Source: Pseudomonas sp. B20(2017) (lineage in GTDB: Bacteria; Pseudomonadota; Gammaproteobacteria; Pseudomonadales; Pseudomonadaceae). From it: a DNA stretch of 64,000 nt. Each line of letters begins with the position of its first letter. The stretch's first letter is position 1. The notes under the pieces are model-generated. The model had not been told where the DNA came from. It did no database searches and saw nothing but the letters and a program-made list of their open reading frames with translations. Positions 51,209-61,304 of the stretch are shown here, in pieces. The stretch spans positions 124,001-188,000 of the forward strand of contig NZ_NEJP01000011.1 in the NCBI RefSeq assembly GCF_002113125.1, given 5' to 3'. Both the position numbers and the translations under genes were made by a program.

Positions 51209-51931
51209 GTGACCCTTATCTACGGCCACCGCGGCGCCAAGGGCGAAGCACCGGAAAACACCCTGACCAGTTTTCAGGAATGTCTCAAGCACGGCGTACG
51301 CCGCTGCGAGCTGGACCTGCACCTGTCCAAAGACGGCGAGTTGATGGTCATCCACGATCCGACCCTCAAGCGCACCACCGACCGGCGCGGCAAGGTGGTC
51401 GAGCATACCGCCGCCGATCTGGTGACCTACGACGCGCGCAAGGGCGGTCCGGGCTGGATCAAGCCGTGCCCGATTCCGACGCTGGAAGAACTGTTCGAAA
51501 AATGCGATTTCGAGCACTGGCAGCTGGAAGTCAAAAGCGCTTCGCGCACCCGCGCCGCGACCACCGTGCTGGCGATCCGTGAAATGGCGGTCAGGCACGG
51601 ACTGCTCGACAAGGTGACGATCACCTCGAGCTCCCGGGAAGTATTGAAGGCTGCGCTGGATCTGGTGCCCGACGTGTCACGCGGCCTGGTGGCCGAATAC
51701 GCCTGGCTCGACCCGTTGAAGGTCGCGCAAAGTTACGGCTGCGAGATTCTGGCGTTGAACTGGACCCTGTGCACGCCGGAACGCCTGCAAAAGGCGCAGC
51801 GTCAGGGGCTGCATGTGTCGGTGTGGACCGTCAACGAGCCTGCGCTGATGCGCAGACTCGCCGACTTCGGCGTTGACAGCCTGATTACAGACTTTCCCGG
51901 TTTGGCCACTGCCACCCTCGGGAATTGCTGA
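51209..51931 (+). CDS. Glycerophosphodiester phosphodiesterase
   Basis: A 240-residue GDPD-family enzyme cleaving glycerophosphodiesters to glycerol-3-phosphate. GHRGAKGEAPENTLTSFQECL carries the catalytic HRG and ENT; ELDLHLSKDGELMVIHDPTLKRTT is the second block. It starts with GTG, with AAGGAAG six bases ahead. No signal peptide, so it is the cytoplasmic (UgpQ-like) type. Confidence 0.92.
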   Translation: MTLIYGHRGAKGEAPENTLTSFQECLKHGVRRCELDLHLSKDGELMVIHDPTLKRTTDRRGKVVEHTAADLVTYDARKGGPGWIKPCPIPTLEELFEKCDFEHWQLEVKSASRTRAATTVLAIREMAVRHGLLDKVTITSSSREVLKAALDLVPDVSRGLVAEYAWLDPLKVAQSYGCEILALNWTLCTPERLQKAQRQGLHVSVWTVNEPALMRRLADFGVDSLITDFPGLATATLGNC

Positions 51932-51942
51932 AATCGGTCTCC

Positions 51943-51967
51943 CCGGCCGGCTCAGGCCACCGGCCGG
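51943..51967. repeat. GC-rich hairpin between convergent GDPD and sthA genes
   Basis: CCGGCCGG-CTCAGGCCA-CCGGCCGG. It is a strong stem without a T-run on either strand, so terminator function is uncertain. Confidence 0.5.
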
Positions 51968-51973
51968 AGCCCG

Positions 51974-53368
51974 TCAAAAAAGCCGGTTGAGGCCGTCGTA
52001 CGCCGCTACCCGATAGGCTTCGGCCATGGTCGGGTAGTTGAACGTCGTGTTGACGAAGTACTTCAGGGTATTCAGCTCGCCCGGCTGGTTCATGATCGCC
52101 TGACCGATGTGCACGATCTCCGACGCCTGATAACCGAAGCAGTGAACGCCCAGAACTTGCAGGGTTTCACGGTGGAACAGGATCTTCAGCATGCCTTGTG
52201 GCTCGCCGGCGATCTGTGCACGCGCCATGCTCTTGAAGAATGCCTTGCCCACTTCGTACGGCACTTTGGCCTGGGTCAGTTCCTGCTCGTTCTTGCCGAT
52301 CGAGCTGATTTCCGGAATGGTGTAGATGCCGGTCGGCACGTCATTCACGAAACGCCAGCTGCCATTGTCGACGATGCTGCCCGCAGCCGAACGACCCTGG
52401 TCGTGGGCAGCACTGGCCAGGCTCGGCCAGCCGATCACGTCACCAGCGCCGTAGATGTTCTGCACGCAGGTGCGGTAGTTCTCGTCGACTTCGATCTGGC
52501 CACGGCTGTTGACCTTGACCCCGATGTTTTCCAGACCCAACTGATCGGTGTTGCCGGTACGGCCGTTGCACCAGAGCAAGGCGTCGGCCTTGATCTTCTT
52601 GCCGGACTTCAGGTGCAGGATCACGCCGTTGTCCACGCCTTCGACGCGGTCATATTCTTCGTTGTGACGCACGGTGATGTTGTTGTTGCTGAAGTGGTAG
52701 CTCAACGCCTGGGAGATTTCCGAGTCGAGGAAGCTCAGCAACTGACCGCGGTTGTCCACCAGTTCGACCAGCACGCCCAGACCGCTGAAGATCGAAGCGT
52801 ATTCACAGCCGATCACGCCGGCGCCGTAAACGATCAGTTTGCGCGGGGTGTGGCCGAGGCTGAGGATGGTGTCGCTATCGTAGATACGCGGGTGGTGGAA
52901 ATCGATGTCCGCCGGGCGATAAGGACGCGAACCGGTGGCGATGATGATGTGCTTGGCCACCAGTTTCTCGACCACGCCGTTGGCGCAGACCACTTCGATG
53001 GTTTGCTCGTCGGCGAAGCTGCCGGTGCCGAAGAACACGTCGACGCGGTTACGGGCGTAGTAGCCGGTACGCGAAGCGACTTGTTTGGAGATGACTTTTT
53101 CGGCGCTTTTCAACACGTCCGGGAAGGAGAACCAGCGTGGCTCGCCGATCGCACGGAACATCGGGTTGGTGTTGAACTGCATGATCTGCCGCACCGAGTG
53201 ACGCAGGGCCTTGGACGGGATGGTGCCCAGGTGGGTGCAGTTGCCGCCGACCTGACGACGGCTGTCGACCATCGCCACCTTGCGCCCTGCTTTGGCGGCG
53301 TTCATTGCCGCGCCTTCTCCCGCCGGGCCGGAACCCAGCACCACCACGTCGTAGTTGTAGACAGCCAT
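51974..53368 (-). CDS. sthA: SthA, soluble pyridine nucleotide transhydrogenase
   Basis: FAD enzyme of 464 residues that balances NADPH and NADH. GSGPAGEGAAMNAAKAG is the FAD site; GGNCTHLGTIPSKALRH is the family motif (the second Cys of the disulfide is Thr, as in SthA); GAGVIGCEYASIFSGLGV is the NAD(P) site. Full length. A non-coding 197-bp stretch separates it from the ApbE-type gene. Confidence 0.95.
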   Translation of the reverse strand: MAVYNYDVVVLGSGPAGEGAAMNAAKAGRKVAMVDSRRQVGGNCTHLGTIPSKALRHSVRQIMQFNTNPMFRAIGEPRWFSFPDVLKSAEKVISKQVASRTGYYARNRVDVFFGTGSFADEQTIEVVCANGVVEKLVAKHIIIATGSRPYRPADIDFHHPRIYDSDTILSLGHTPRKLIVYGAGVIGCEYASIFSGLGVLVELVDNRGQLLSFLDSEISQALSYHFSNNNITVRHNEEYDRVEGVDNGVILHLKSGKKIKADALLWCNGRTGNTDQLGLENIGVKVNSRGQIEVDENYRTCVQNIYGAGDVIGWPSLASAAHDQGRSAAGSIVDNGSWRFVNDVPTGIYTIPEISSIGKNEQELTQAKVPYEVGKAFFKSMARAQIAGEPQGMLKILFHRETLQVLGVHCFGYQASEIVHIGQAIMNQPGELNTLKYFVNTTFNYPTMAEAYRVAAYDGLNRLF

Positions 53369-53565
53369 GCGTACTCCTCAGAACAGGCCGCGGTGCCAGC
53401 AGCACCGGCGGCTAAATCACGCCGAACGACGGCGCGAAGGAACAATTGGGGGCCAGTAGAAAACCCGGACACAGTCTATAGAAGCGTCAACGCCGCGCAC
53501 ATTAACCCTTGGTCGCGTCGTAGGCTACTTTTGCCTGCACTACAACGCCAGCTTTCGTACTGTTC

Positions 53566-54582
53566 TCAGTCAACTTTTGCGCCATTGAGCCGTTCGAAAG
53601 CGTGACTGGTGCGTGTGACGAAACCTGTATCGGCACGAATCACAAAGAATGCACCAATGTCGTGTTTTTCGGCATAGTCCCAGGCCCTTTCAGGTCCGAG
53701 AATCAGCAACAGCGTCGATAGTCCATCGGCCATCAGCGCTGAAGGATGAATTACCGTGACTGACGCCAGATCGTGTAGGACCGGCGCACCGGTCCTAGCA
53801 TCGAAGGTGTGGGAATAGCGCCGGCCATCCTGCTGAAAATAGTTGCGGTAGTCGCCGGACGTTGACAGACCGTAGCCATCGACATTGATGACGAGCTCTG
53901 CCATCTGTTGATCGTCGCGAGGCTCTTCCAGTGCGATACGCCATGGCGAACCGTCGGGCTTCTTGCCGGATGCTTTGAGCTCGCCGGTGGCTTCGGCAAG
54001 GTAATCATCAATGCCCAGGGCCCCGAGCCGTGCGGCAATGGTGTCAACCGCGTAACCGGCGGCGATGCTGTTGAAATCCACCTCGACCGCCGCGTCCTTA
54101 CACAATTGGTCGCCGTCGATGCGCAGGTGTTGATGGCCGACCCGCTGCCGCACTTCGGCCAGCGCCGCCGCATCCGGGATCTTTTCTTCACGCCCTTGCG
54201 GGCCGAAGCCCCATAGATTCATCAGCGGTTCTACCGTGAGGTCGTAGGAACCTTCGCTTTGTTGCGACAGCTGCTCACCCACGCGGATCAATTCAAGGAT
54301 CGGAGCGGGCATGACCTGACAGCGATCAGCCGGCAATGCATTGAAGCGCGAGATGTCAGAATCCGCGCGGTAAGTCGACATCTGCCGGTCGACGTCCGCG
54401 AGGATTTTTTCCACTTCGACACGCACCTCCTGCGGCGCAGGCAGATTGGCGTGGCGCACATACTTGATCGAATAAGTGCTGCCCATCGTCGGGCCACCGA
54501 AAGTCTCGAGAGAATCGCCGTTGCCACAGCCAGACAAAACCGCGACCAGCATCACGAGAATCCGCCACCGTCCAGTTAACAA
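53566..54582 (-). CDS. apbE: ApbE-type FAD:protein FMN transferase lipoprotein
   Basis: A 338-residue lipoprotein that flavinylates partner proteins with FMN. TTG at 54582 (MLTGRWRILVMLVAVLSGC) gives a signal with lipobox LSGC and has GGGGAG eight bases before it; an ATG at 54615 lacks a ribosome site. GPTMGSTYSIKYV, FGPQGREEKIPDAAAL, DFNSIAAGYAVDTIAARL, ATGELKASG and SHTFDARTGAPV are ApbE blocks. In many pseudomonads it sits beside the Nqr genes; none is seen here. Confidence 0.88.
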   Translation of the reverse strand: MLTGRWRILVMLVAVLSGCGNGDSLETFGGPTMGSTYSIKYVRHANLPAPQEVRVEVEKILADVDRQMSTYRADSDISRFNALPADRCQVMPAPILELIRVGEQLSQQSEGSYDLTVEPLMNLWGFGPQGREEKIPDAAALAEVRQRVGHQHLRIDGDQLCKDAAVEVDFNSIAAGYAVDTIAARLGALGIDDYLAEATGELKASGKKPDGSPWRIALEEPRDDQQMAELVINVDGYGLSTSGDYRNYFQQDGRRYSHTFDARTGAPVLHDLASVTVIHPSALMADGLSTLLLILGPERAWDYAEKHDIGAFFVIRADTGFVTRTSHAFERLNGAKVD

Positions 54583-54668
54583 TTCTTCATCTCCCCGCAA
54601 AACCGCGCCGGCCATTATGGGCTACGAGCGCAACGCTTTCTTACAAGATTTAGAGTGAGTACCTACCC

Positions 54669-55961
54669 ATGTCCTCCACGACCGGCAAAGGCAAGGCGAT
54701 TTTTCGCGTTGTCAGCGGCAACTTTCTCGAGATGTTCGACTTCATGGTCTACGGCTTCTACGCCACGGCCATTGCCAAGACCTTCTTTCCCACCGACAGC
54801 GCTTTCGCCTCCTTGATGCTTTCTCTGGCCACGTTCGGCGCGGGCTTTCTGATGCGCCCGCTGGGGGCGATTTTTCTCGGTGCCTACATCGACCGGCATG
54901 GCCGGCGCCAGGGCCTGATCATCACGTTGGCCCTGATGGCGGCCGGCACCGTGCTGATTGCCTGCGTGCCGGGCTACGCCACCCTTGGGGTCGCCGCGCC
55001 GCTGATCGTGCTGTTCGGTCGACTGCTGCAAGGCTTCTCGGCCGGCGTGGAACTTGGCGGTGTGTCGGTGTACCTGGCGGAAATCGCCACGCCGGGCCGC
55101 AAGGGCTTTTTCGTCAGTTGGCAGTCCGCCAGCCAGCAAGCAGCGGTGGTATTCGCCGGCCTGCTCGGTGTCGGCCTCAACCACTGGCTGAGCCCGGAAC
55201 AGATGGGCGAATGGGGCTGGCGCGTGCCGTTCCTGATCGGCTGCATGATCGTCCCGGTGATTTTCGTCATCCGTCGCTCGCTGGAGGAAACCCCGGAGTT
55301 CCAGGCACGCAAACATCGCCCTACCCTGCAGGAAATCGTCCGCTCGATCGGTCAGAACTTTGGCATCGTCATCGCTGGCATGGCGTTGGTGGTCATGACG
55401 ACGGTGTCGTTCTACTTGATCACTGCCTACACGCCAACGTTCGGCAAGGCGGAACTGCACCTGTCGGACTTCGATGCATTGCTGGTGACCGTTTGCATCG
55501 GCCTGTCTAATTTCTTCTGGCTGCCGGTGATGGGCGCGGTGTCGGACAAGGTCGGGCGTAAACCCCTACTGCTGGCGGCGACGATTCTGGCGATCCTGAC
55601 TGCTTATCCGGCGTTGTCGTGGCTGGTGGCGAACCCGAGCTTCAGCCATTTGCTGATCGTCGAGTTGTGGTTGTCGTTCCTGTACGGCTCGTACAACGGG
55701 GCGATGGTGGTGGCGCTTACCGAGATCATGCCGGTGGAAGTTCGCACGACCGGTTTCTCGCTGGCCTACAGCCTCGCGACCGCGACCTTCGGTGGTTTTA
55801 CGCCGGCGGCCTGCACTTATCTGATCCATGTACTGGACAACAAGGCGGCGCCGGGGATCTGGCTCAGCGGCGCAGCCGTGTTGGGTCTGATCGCCACGCT
55901 GGTGCTGTTCCGTGGCAACCGGCACGAACTGCGCACGGCACAAGCCGCCATCCCCCGCTGA
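54669..55961 (+). CDS. MFS transporter, citrate/tricarboxylate-proton symporter type
   Basis: A 430-residue transporter with 12 predicted helices. GNFLEMFDFMVYGFYATAIAKTFFP, RPLGAIFLGAYIDRHGRRQGL and GRLLQGFSAGVELGGVSVYLAEIATPGRKGFF are typical of the metabolite:H+ symporter family (CitA/TcuC). The substrate is probably citrate or a related tricarboxylate. Divergent from the ApbE-type gene. A terminator follows. Confidence 0.85.
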   Translation: MSSTTGKGKAIFRVVSGNFLEMFDFMVYGFYATAIAKTFFPTDSAFASLMLSLATFGAGFLMRPLGAIFLGAYIDRHGRRQGLIITLALMAAGTVLIACVPGYATLGVAAPLIVLFGRLLQGFSAGVELGGVSVYLAEIATPGRKGFFVSWQSASQQAAVVFAGLLGVGLNHWLSPEQMGEWGWRVPFLIGCMIVPVIFVIRRSLEETPEFQARKHRPTLQEIVRSIGQNFGIVIAGMALVVMTTVSFYLITAYTPTFGKAELHLSDFDALLVTVCIGLSNFFWLPVMGAVSDKVGRKPLLLAATILAILTAYPALSWLVANPSFSHLLIVELWLSFLYGSYNGAMVVALTEIMPVEVRTTGFSLAYSLATATFGGFTPAACTYLIHVLDNKAAPGIWLSGAAVLGLIATLVLFRGNRHELRTAQAAIPR

Positions 55962-55980
55962 GCCAAATCGCGCACAAACA

Positions 55981-56010
55981 AAAACGCCCCGACCAGAGTC
56001 GGGGCGTTTT
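55981..56010. terminator. Bidirectional terminator, MFS gene and gap
   Basis: AAAACGCCCCGAC-CAGA-GTCGGGGCGTTTT. A perfect 13-pair stem between convergent genes. Confidence 0.93.
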
Positions 56011-56026
56011 CATTTGCAGCTGAGGT

Positions 56027-57490
56027 TTAGCGTGGGAACGCTGGCGGGTTTACACCGGCCATGTCTTCCATCACGCGAACCACCTGGCAGCTGTAACCGA
56101 ACTCGTTGTCGTACCAGACGTACAGAACAACGCGGTTATCCTGGGTAATGGTTGCTTCGGCATCCACGACACCGGCGTGACGCGAGCCCACGAAGTCAGT
56201 GGAAACCACTTCCTGCGAGCTGACGTAGTCGATCTGCTTGTGCAAATCCGAGTGCATGGCCATCTGGCGCAGGTACTCGTTGATTTCTTCGCGAGTGGTG
56301 GCCTTTTCCAGGTTCAGGTTCAAAATGGCCATCGACACGTTCGGCGTAGGTACGCGAATCGCGTTGCCGGTCAGCTTGCCCTTGAGCACTGGCAGCGCCT
56401 TGGCAGCGGCAGTGGCGGCACCGGTCTCGGTGATTACCATGTTCAGCGGCGCGGCGCGGCCACGACGGCTGCCCTTGTGGAAGTTGTCGATCAGGTTCTG
56501 GTCGTTGGTGAACGAGTGAACGGTTTCAACGTGGCCGTTGACGATGCCGTACTGGTCGTTGACAGCCTTGAGCACCGGCACGATGGCGTTGGTGGTGCAG
56601 GACGCCGCCGAGATGATCTTGTCGTCAGCAGTGATGTCGCCGTGGTTGATGCCGTGAACGATGTTCTTCAGCGCGCCCTTGCCCGGTGCGGTGAGAATCA
56701 CGCGGGCAGCGCCTGGGCAGGCCAGGTGCTGACCCAGACCGTCGGCGTCACGCCACACACCGGTGTTGTCCACGATCAGAGCGTTCTCGATGCCGTACTG
56801 GGTATAGTCGACTTCGCTCGGGCTCTTGGCGTAGATCACCTGGATCAGGTTGCCGTTGGCGGTGATGGTGTTGTTTTCTTCGTCGATGGTGATAGTGCCA
56901 TCGAACGGGCCGTGAACCGAATCACGACGCAGCAGGCTGGCACGCTTGACCAGGTCGTTTTCAGAGCCCTTGCGTACCACGATGGCGCGCAGACGCAAGC
57001 CGTCGCCACCACCGGTTTTTTCGATCAGGATGCGCGCCAGCAGACGGCCGATACGACCGAAGCCGTACAGCACGACGTCAGTGCCTTTACGCGCCGAAGC
57101 GTTCTGCTGACCAACGACATCGGCCAGTTCTTCGCGAACGAATTGTTCAGCGGTGCGGCCATTGCCTTCAGCGCGGAACTTGAACGCCAACTTGCCCATA
57201 TCCACCGAAGCCGCGCCGAGCTTCAGCTCGCTCATGGCCTTGAGAAGAGGGAATGTTTCGTGGACGGAGAGTTCGCTGTCGTCGGAAGAGCGGTGGCGAG
57301 CAAAGCGGTGGGCTTTGAGAATCGCGATGACAGACTGGTTGATCAGGCTGCGGCCATAGATCGAGCTCACCACGTTGTTGTTGCGGTAGAGCTGACCGAT
57401 AAGCGGAATCATCGCTTCTGCGAGTGCTTCACGGTCGATCCATTCACCAAGACACTGGTCGGGCTTCTGAGTCACGGTAACCTTCCACAT
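56027..57490 (-). CDS. gap: Glyceraldehyde-3-phosphate dehydrogenase, long type
   Basis: A 487-residue GAPDH of the long type found in pseudomonads next to mfd. An extra N-terminal 125 residues (MWKVTVTQKPDQCLGEWIDREALAEAMI and on) precede the Rossmann motif YGFGRIGRLLARIL. SAASCTTNAIVPVLKAV holds the active-site Cys; VHSFTNDQNLID and WYDNEFGYSCQVV are family blocks. ATG 57490 chosen; an internal GTG at MTVTQ is possible. Divergent from mfd. Confidence 0.93.
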   Translation of the reverse strand: MWKVTVTQKPDQCLGEWIDREALAEAMIPLIGQLYRNNNVVSSIYGRSLINQSVIAILKAHRFARHRSSDDSELSVHETFPLLKAMSELKLGAASVDMGKLAFKFRAEGNGRTAEQFVREELADVVGQQNASARKGTDVVLYGFGRIGRLLARILIEKTGGGDGLRLRAIVVRKGSENDLVKRASLLRRDSVHGPFDGTITIDEENNTITANGNLIQVIYAKSPSEVDYTQYGIENALIVDNTGVWRDADGLGQHLACPGAARVILTAPGKGALKNIVHGINHGDITADDKIISAASCTTNAIVPVLKAVNDQYGIVNGHVETVHSFTNDQNLIDNFHKGSRRGRAAPLNMVITETGAATAAAKALPVLKGKLTGNAIRVPTPNVSMAILNLNLEKATTREEINEYLRQMAMHSDLHKQIDYVSSQEVVSTDFVGSRHAGVVDAEATITQDNRVVLYVWYDNEFGYSCQVVRVMEDMAGVNPPAFPR

Positions 57491-57844
57491 GTAGGGGCAG
57501 AAAAAAGGGGCTACATTATGCCGCCGAGAACCTCTCGTAGCAATGCGCGCCTGTCGCGCAATCGGTAACAAAATCCCGTCCAAAAAAATAACGCTCTGCG
57601 CCAGCCCAGCAAAACCGGGGCTTCCAGCGCAGTCAGTTTTTCGACGACTGTTAGACGATGTCTGTAACCCTCCGTAACACCTCCGACTTTTGGCACTACA
57701 TAACCGTAAAAAAAGCGCTGGTTTTTATGGTTACCACTACATTTTTCCCAAACAGCGCAGATAGACGCATCCTGCAACTGACAGGCGGCACCGGACGCCG
57801 CTACAATTACCGACTTTGTCGCAACGCCTGGAGCTCAACCTTCC
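57491..57844. other. Divergent gap/mfd promoter region
   Basis: About 350 bp without a gene. It contains the promoters of gap (leftward) and mfd (rightward); no operator was identified. Short frames here lack protein character. Confidence 0.5.
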
Positions 57845-60800
57845 GTGCCTGTTCTGCGTCTACCGCTTCTCCCTGCCGCGGCAGGTAAACAGCACTGGGG
57901 CAACCTCCCCGGTGCCGCCCTGAGCCTGGCGATTGCCGAGGCTGCCAGCGCTGCCAAGCGCTTCACGCTGCTTTTGACCGCCGACAGCCAGAGTGCCGAA
58001 CGGCTGGAGCAGGAGCTGAGCTTCTTCGCCCCGGATTTGCCGGTACTGCATTTCCCCGACTGGGAAACCCTGCCCTACGACCTGTTCTCGCCGCACCAGG
58101 ACATCATCTCCCAGCGCATTGCCAGCCTTTATAGACTGCCTGAACTGGAACATGGCGTTCTGGTGGTGCCGATCACCACCGCCCTGCATCGTCTGGCGCC
58201 GACCAAATTCCTTCTCGGCAGCAGTCTGGTGCTGGATGTCGGGCAGAAGCTCGATGTCGAGCAAATGCGCTCGCGGCTTGAAGCCAGCGGCTATCGCTAC
58301 GTCGACACGGTCTACGAGCACGGCGAGTTCACCGTACGTGGTGCACTGATCGATTTGTTCCCGATGGGCAGCAAACTGCCGTATCGCATCGACCTGTTCG
58401 ACGATGAAATCGAAACCCTGCGCACCTTCGATCCGGAAACCCAGCGTTCCATCGACAAGGTCGATTCGGTCAAGCTGCTGCCAGCCAAGGAATTCCCGCT
58501 GCAGAAAGAAGCGGTCACTCGCTTCAAGGCACGCTTTCGCGAGCGTTTCGACGTCGACTTCCGTCGCAGCCCGATCTTCCAGGACCTGAGCAGCGGCATC
58601 ACGCCGGCCGGCATCGAGTACTACCTGCCGCTGTTCTTCGAAGAAACCTCGACCCTGTTCGATTACTTGCCGCAGGACACTCAAGTGTTCTCGCTGCCAG
58701 GCATCGAGCAAGCGGCGGAAAATTTCTGGAACGACGTACGCAATCGTTATGAAGAGCGCCGCGTCGACCCATCGCGTCCTTTGTTGCCGCCCGCCGAACT
58801 GTTCCTGCCGGTGGAAGATTGCTTCGCCCGCCTGAAGAACTGGCCGCGCGTGGTCGCCAGCCAGCAGGACGTTGAATCCGGCGCCGGCCGCGAGCGCTTT
58901 CCGGCGCAGGCCTTGCCGAATCTGGCGATCGAAGCCAAGGCTACCCAGCCGCTGGCCGCGCTTTCGGCCTTTCTCGACGAGTTCCCGGGTCGCGTGCTGT
59001 TCACCGCCGAATCCGCGGGCCGTCGCGAAGTGCTGCTGGAGTTGCTGGATCGCCTGAAGCTGCGACCGAAAACCGTCGACAGCTGGCCGGACTTTGTCGC
59101 TAGCAAGGATCGCCTGGCGATCACCATCGCCCCGCTCGACGAAGGCCTGATGCTGGACGACCCGGCGCTGGCACTGGTTGCGGAGAGTCCGCTGTTCGGC
59201 CAGCGGGTGATGCAGCGTCGCCGCCGCGAAAAACGCGCCGACGCCAACAACGATGCAGTGATCAAGAACCTCACCGAATTGCGCGAAGGCGCGCCGGTGG
59301 TACACATCGACCACGGCGTCGGTCGCTATCTCGGCCTGACGATTCTGGAAATCGACAATCAGGCCGCCGAATTCCTGACTCTCGAATACGCCGAGAACGC
59401 CAAGCTCTACGTGCCGGTGGCCAACCTGCATTTGATCGCCCGCTACACCGGTAGCGACGATGCGCTGGCCCCGCTGCACCGCCTCGGCTCCGAGACCTGG
59501 CAGAAAGCCAAGCGCAAGGCCGCCGAGCAAGTGCGCGACGTGGCTGCCGAATTGCTCGACATCTACGCCCGCCGCGCCGCCCGCGAAGGTTATGCGTTTG
59601 CCGATCCGAAGGCAGATTACGCGACCTTCAGCGCCGGTTTCCCGTTCGAAGAAACCCCGGACCAGCAATCCACCATCGAAGCCGTGCGCGAAGACATGCT
59701 CGCGCCGAAACCGATGGACCGACTGGTCTGCGGCGACGTCGGCTTCGGCAAGACCGAAGTGGCCATGCGCGCCGCGTTCATCGCCGTGCACGGTGGCAAG
59801 CAGGTGGCGATTCTGGTGCCGACCACCCTGCTCGCCCAGCAGCATTACAACAGCTTCCGCGACCGCTTCGCCGACTGGCCGGTGACCGTGGAAGTGATGA
59901 GCCGCTTCAAGTCGGCCAAGGAAGTGAACGCTGCGGTGGCCGAACTGGCCGAAGGCAATATCGACATCGTCATCGGCACCCACAAGTTGCTGCAGGACGA
60001 CGTCAAGATCAAAAACCTCGGGCTGGTGATCATCGACGAAGAGCACCGCTTTGGTGTCCGTCAGAAGGAACAGCTCAAGGCCCTGCGCAGCGAAGTCGAC
60101 ATCCTTACGCTGACCGCCACGCCGATTCCGCGCACGCTGAACATGGCGGTGTCGGGCATGCGTGACCTGTCGATCATCGCCACGCCGCCGGCGCGACGCC
60201 TCTCGGTGCGCACCTTCGTCATGGAGCAGAACAAGAGCACGGTCAAAGAAGCCTTGCTGCGTGAGCTGCTGCGCGGCGGTCAGGTCTATTACCTGCACAA
60301 CGACGTGAAGACCATCGAGAAGTGCGCCGCCGAACTGGCCGAACTGGTGCCGGAAGCGCGGATCGGCATCGGCCACGGGCAGATGCGCGAACGCGAACTC
60401 GAACAGGTGATGAGCGACTTCTACCACAAGCGCTTCAACGTGCTGATCGCCTCGACCATCATCGAGACCGGCATCGACGTGCCGAGCGCCAACACCATCA
60501 TCATCGAGCGCGCCGACAAATTTGGCCTGGCGCAGCTGCACCAGTTGCGCGGCCGTGTTGGCCGCAGTCACCACCAGGCTTACGCCTACCTTCTGACCCC
60601 GCCACGTCAACAGATCACCGGCGATGCGGAAAAGCGTCTGGAGGCGATTGCCAATACTCAGGATCTGGGTGCGGGCTTCGTGCTGGCCACCAACGACCTG
60701 GAAATCCGTGGTGCCGGCGAGCTGCTGGGCGACGGCCAGAGCGGACAGATTCAGGCCGTGGGCTTCACGCTTTATATGGAAATGCTCGAGCGCGCGGTGA

Positions 60801-61294
60801 AATCGATCCGCAAGGGCGAACAACCGAACCTCGACCAGCCGCTCGGCGGCGGTCCGGAGGTCAACCTGCGGGTGCCGGCGCTGATTCCGGAAGATTATCT
60901 GCCGGACGTGCATGCACGCCTGATCCTCTACAAACGAATCGCTTCGGCCACCGACGAGGAAGGCCTGAAGGACCTGCAAGTCGAGATGATCGACCGCTTC
61001 GGTCTGCTGCCGGAGCCGACCAAGAATCTGGTGCGCATCACGGCGCTGAAATTGCAGGCCGAGCAACTGGGCATCAAGAAAGTCGATGGCGGCCCGCAAG
61101 GTGGGCGCATCGAGTTCGCGGCGCAGACGCCGGTCGACCCGATGACCCTGATCAAACTGATCCAGAGTCAGCCAAAACGCTACAAATTCGAAGGCGCCAC
61201 GATGTTCAAGTTCCAGGTGCCGATGGAGCGCCCGGAAGAACGCTTTAATACTGTGGAGGCGCTGTTCGAGCGCCTCATCCCGAAAACTGCTTGA
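57845..61294 (+). CDS. mfd: Mfd, transcription-repair coupling factor
   Basis: A 1149-residue translocase that removes stalled RNA polymerase and recruits UvrA. N-terminal UvrB-like module (LHFPDWETLPYDLFSPHQDIISQR), RNA-polymerase interaction domain (about residues 480-550: GAPVVHIDHGVGRYLGL), then helicase motifs: Walker A VCGDVGFGKTEVAMRAAF, DEEH box IIDEEHRFGVRQKEQLK, LTATPIPRTLNMA, TIIETGIDVPSANT and QLRGRVGRS. It starts at GTG. Full length. A long reverse-strand open frame here is a shadow. Confidence 0.97.
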   Translation: MPVLRLPLLPAAAGKQHWGNLPGAALSLAIAEAASAAKRFTLLLTADSQSAERLEQELSFFAPDLPVLHFPDWETLPYDLFSPHQDIISQRIASLYRLPELEHGVLVVPITTALHRLAPTKFLLGSSLVLDVGQKLDVEQMRSRLEASGYRYVDTVYEHGEFTVRGALIDLFPMGSKLPYRIDLFDDEIETLRTFDPETQRSIDKVDSVKLLPAKEFPLQKEAVTRFKARFRERFDVDFRRSPIFQDLSSGITPAGIEYYLPLFFEETSTLFDYLPQDTQVFSLPGIEQAAENFWNDVRNRYEERRVDPSRPLLPPAELFLPVEDCFARLKNWPRVVASQQDVESGAGRERFPAQALPNLAIEAKATQPLAALSAFLDEFPGRVLFTAESAGRREVLLELLDRLKLRPKTVDSWPDFVASKDRLAITIAPLDEGLMLDDPALALVAESPLFGQRVMQRRRREKRADANNDAVIKNLTELREGAPVVHIDHGVGRYLGLTILEIDNQAAEFLTLEYAENAKLYVPVANLHLIARYTGSDDALAPLHRLGSETWQKAKRKAAEQVRDVAAELLDIYARRAAREGYAFADPKADYATFSAGFPFEETPDQQSTIEAVREDMLAPKPMDRLVCGDVGFGKTEVAMRAAFIAVHGGKQVAILVPTTLLAQQHYNSFRDRFADWPVTVEVMSRFKSAKEVNAAVAELAEGNIDIVIGTHKLLQDDVKIKNLGLVIIDEEHRFGVRQKEQLKALRSEVDILTLTATPIPRTLNMAVSGMRDLSIIATPPARRLSVRTFVMEQNKSTVKEALLRELLRGGQVYYLHNDVKTIEKCAAELAELVPEARIGIGHGQMRERELEQVMSDFYHKRFNVLIASTIIETGIDVPSANTIIIERADKFGLAQLHQLRGRVGRSHHQAYAYLLTPPRQQITGDAEKRLEAIANTQDLGAGFVLATNDLEIRGAGELLGDGQSGQIQAVGFTLYMEMLERAVKSIRKGEQPNLDQPLGGGPEVNLRVPALIPEDYLPDVHARLILYKRIASATDEEGLKDLQVEMIDRFGLLPEPTKNLVRITALKLQAEQLGIKKVDGGPQGGRIEFAAQTPVDPMTLIKLIQSQPKRYKFEGATMFKFQVPMERPEERFNTVEALFERLIPKTA

Positions 61295-61304
61295 AGGACG
61301 CCGC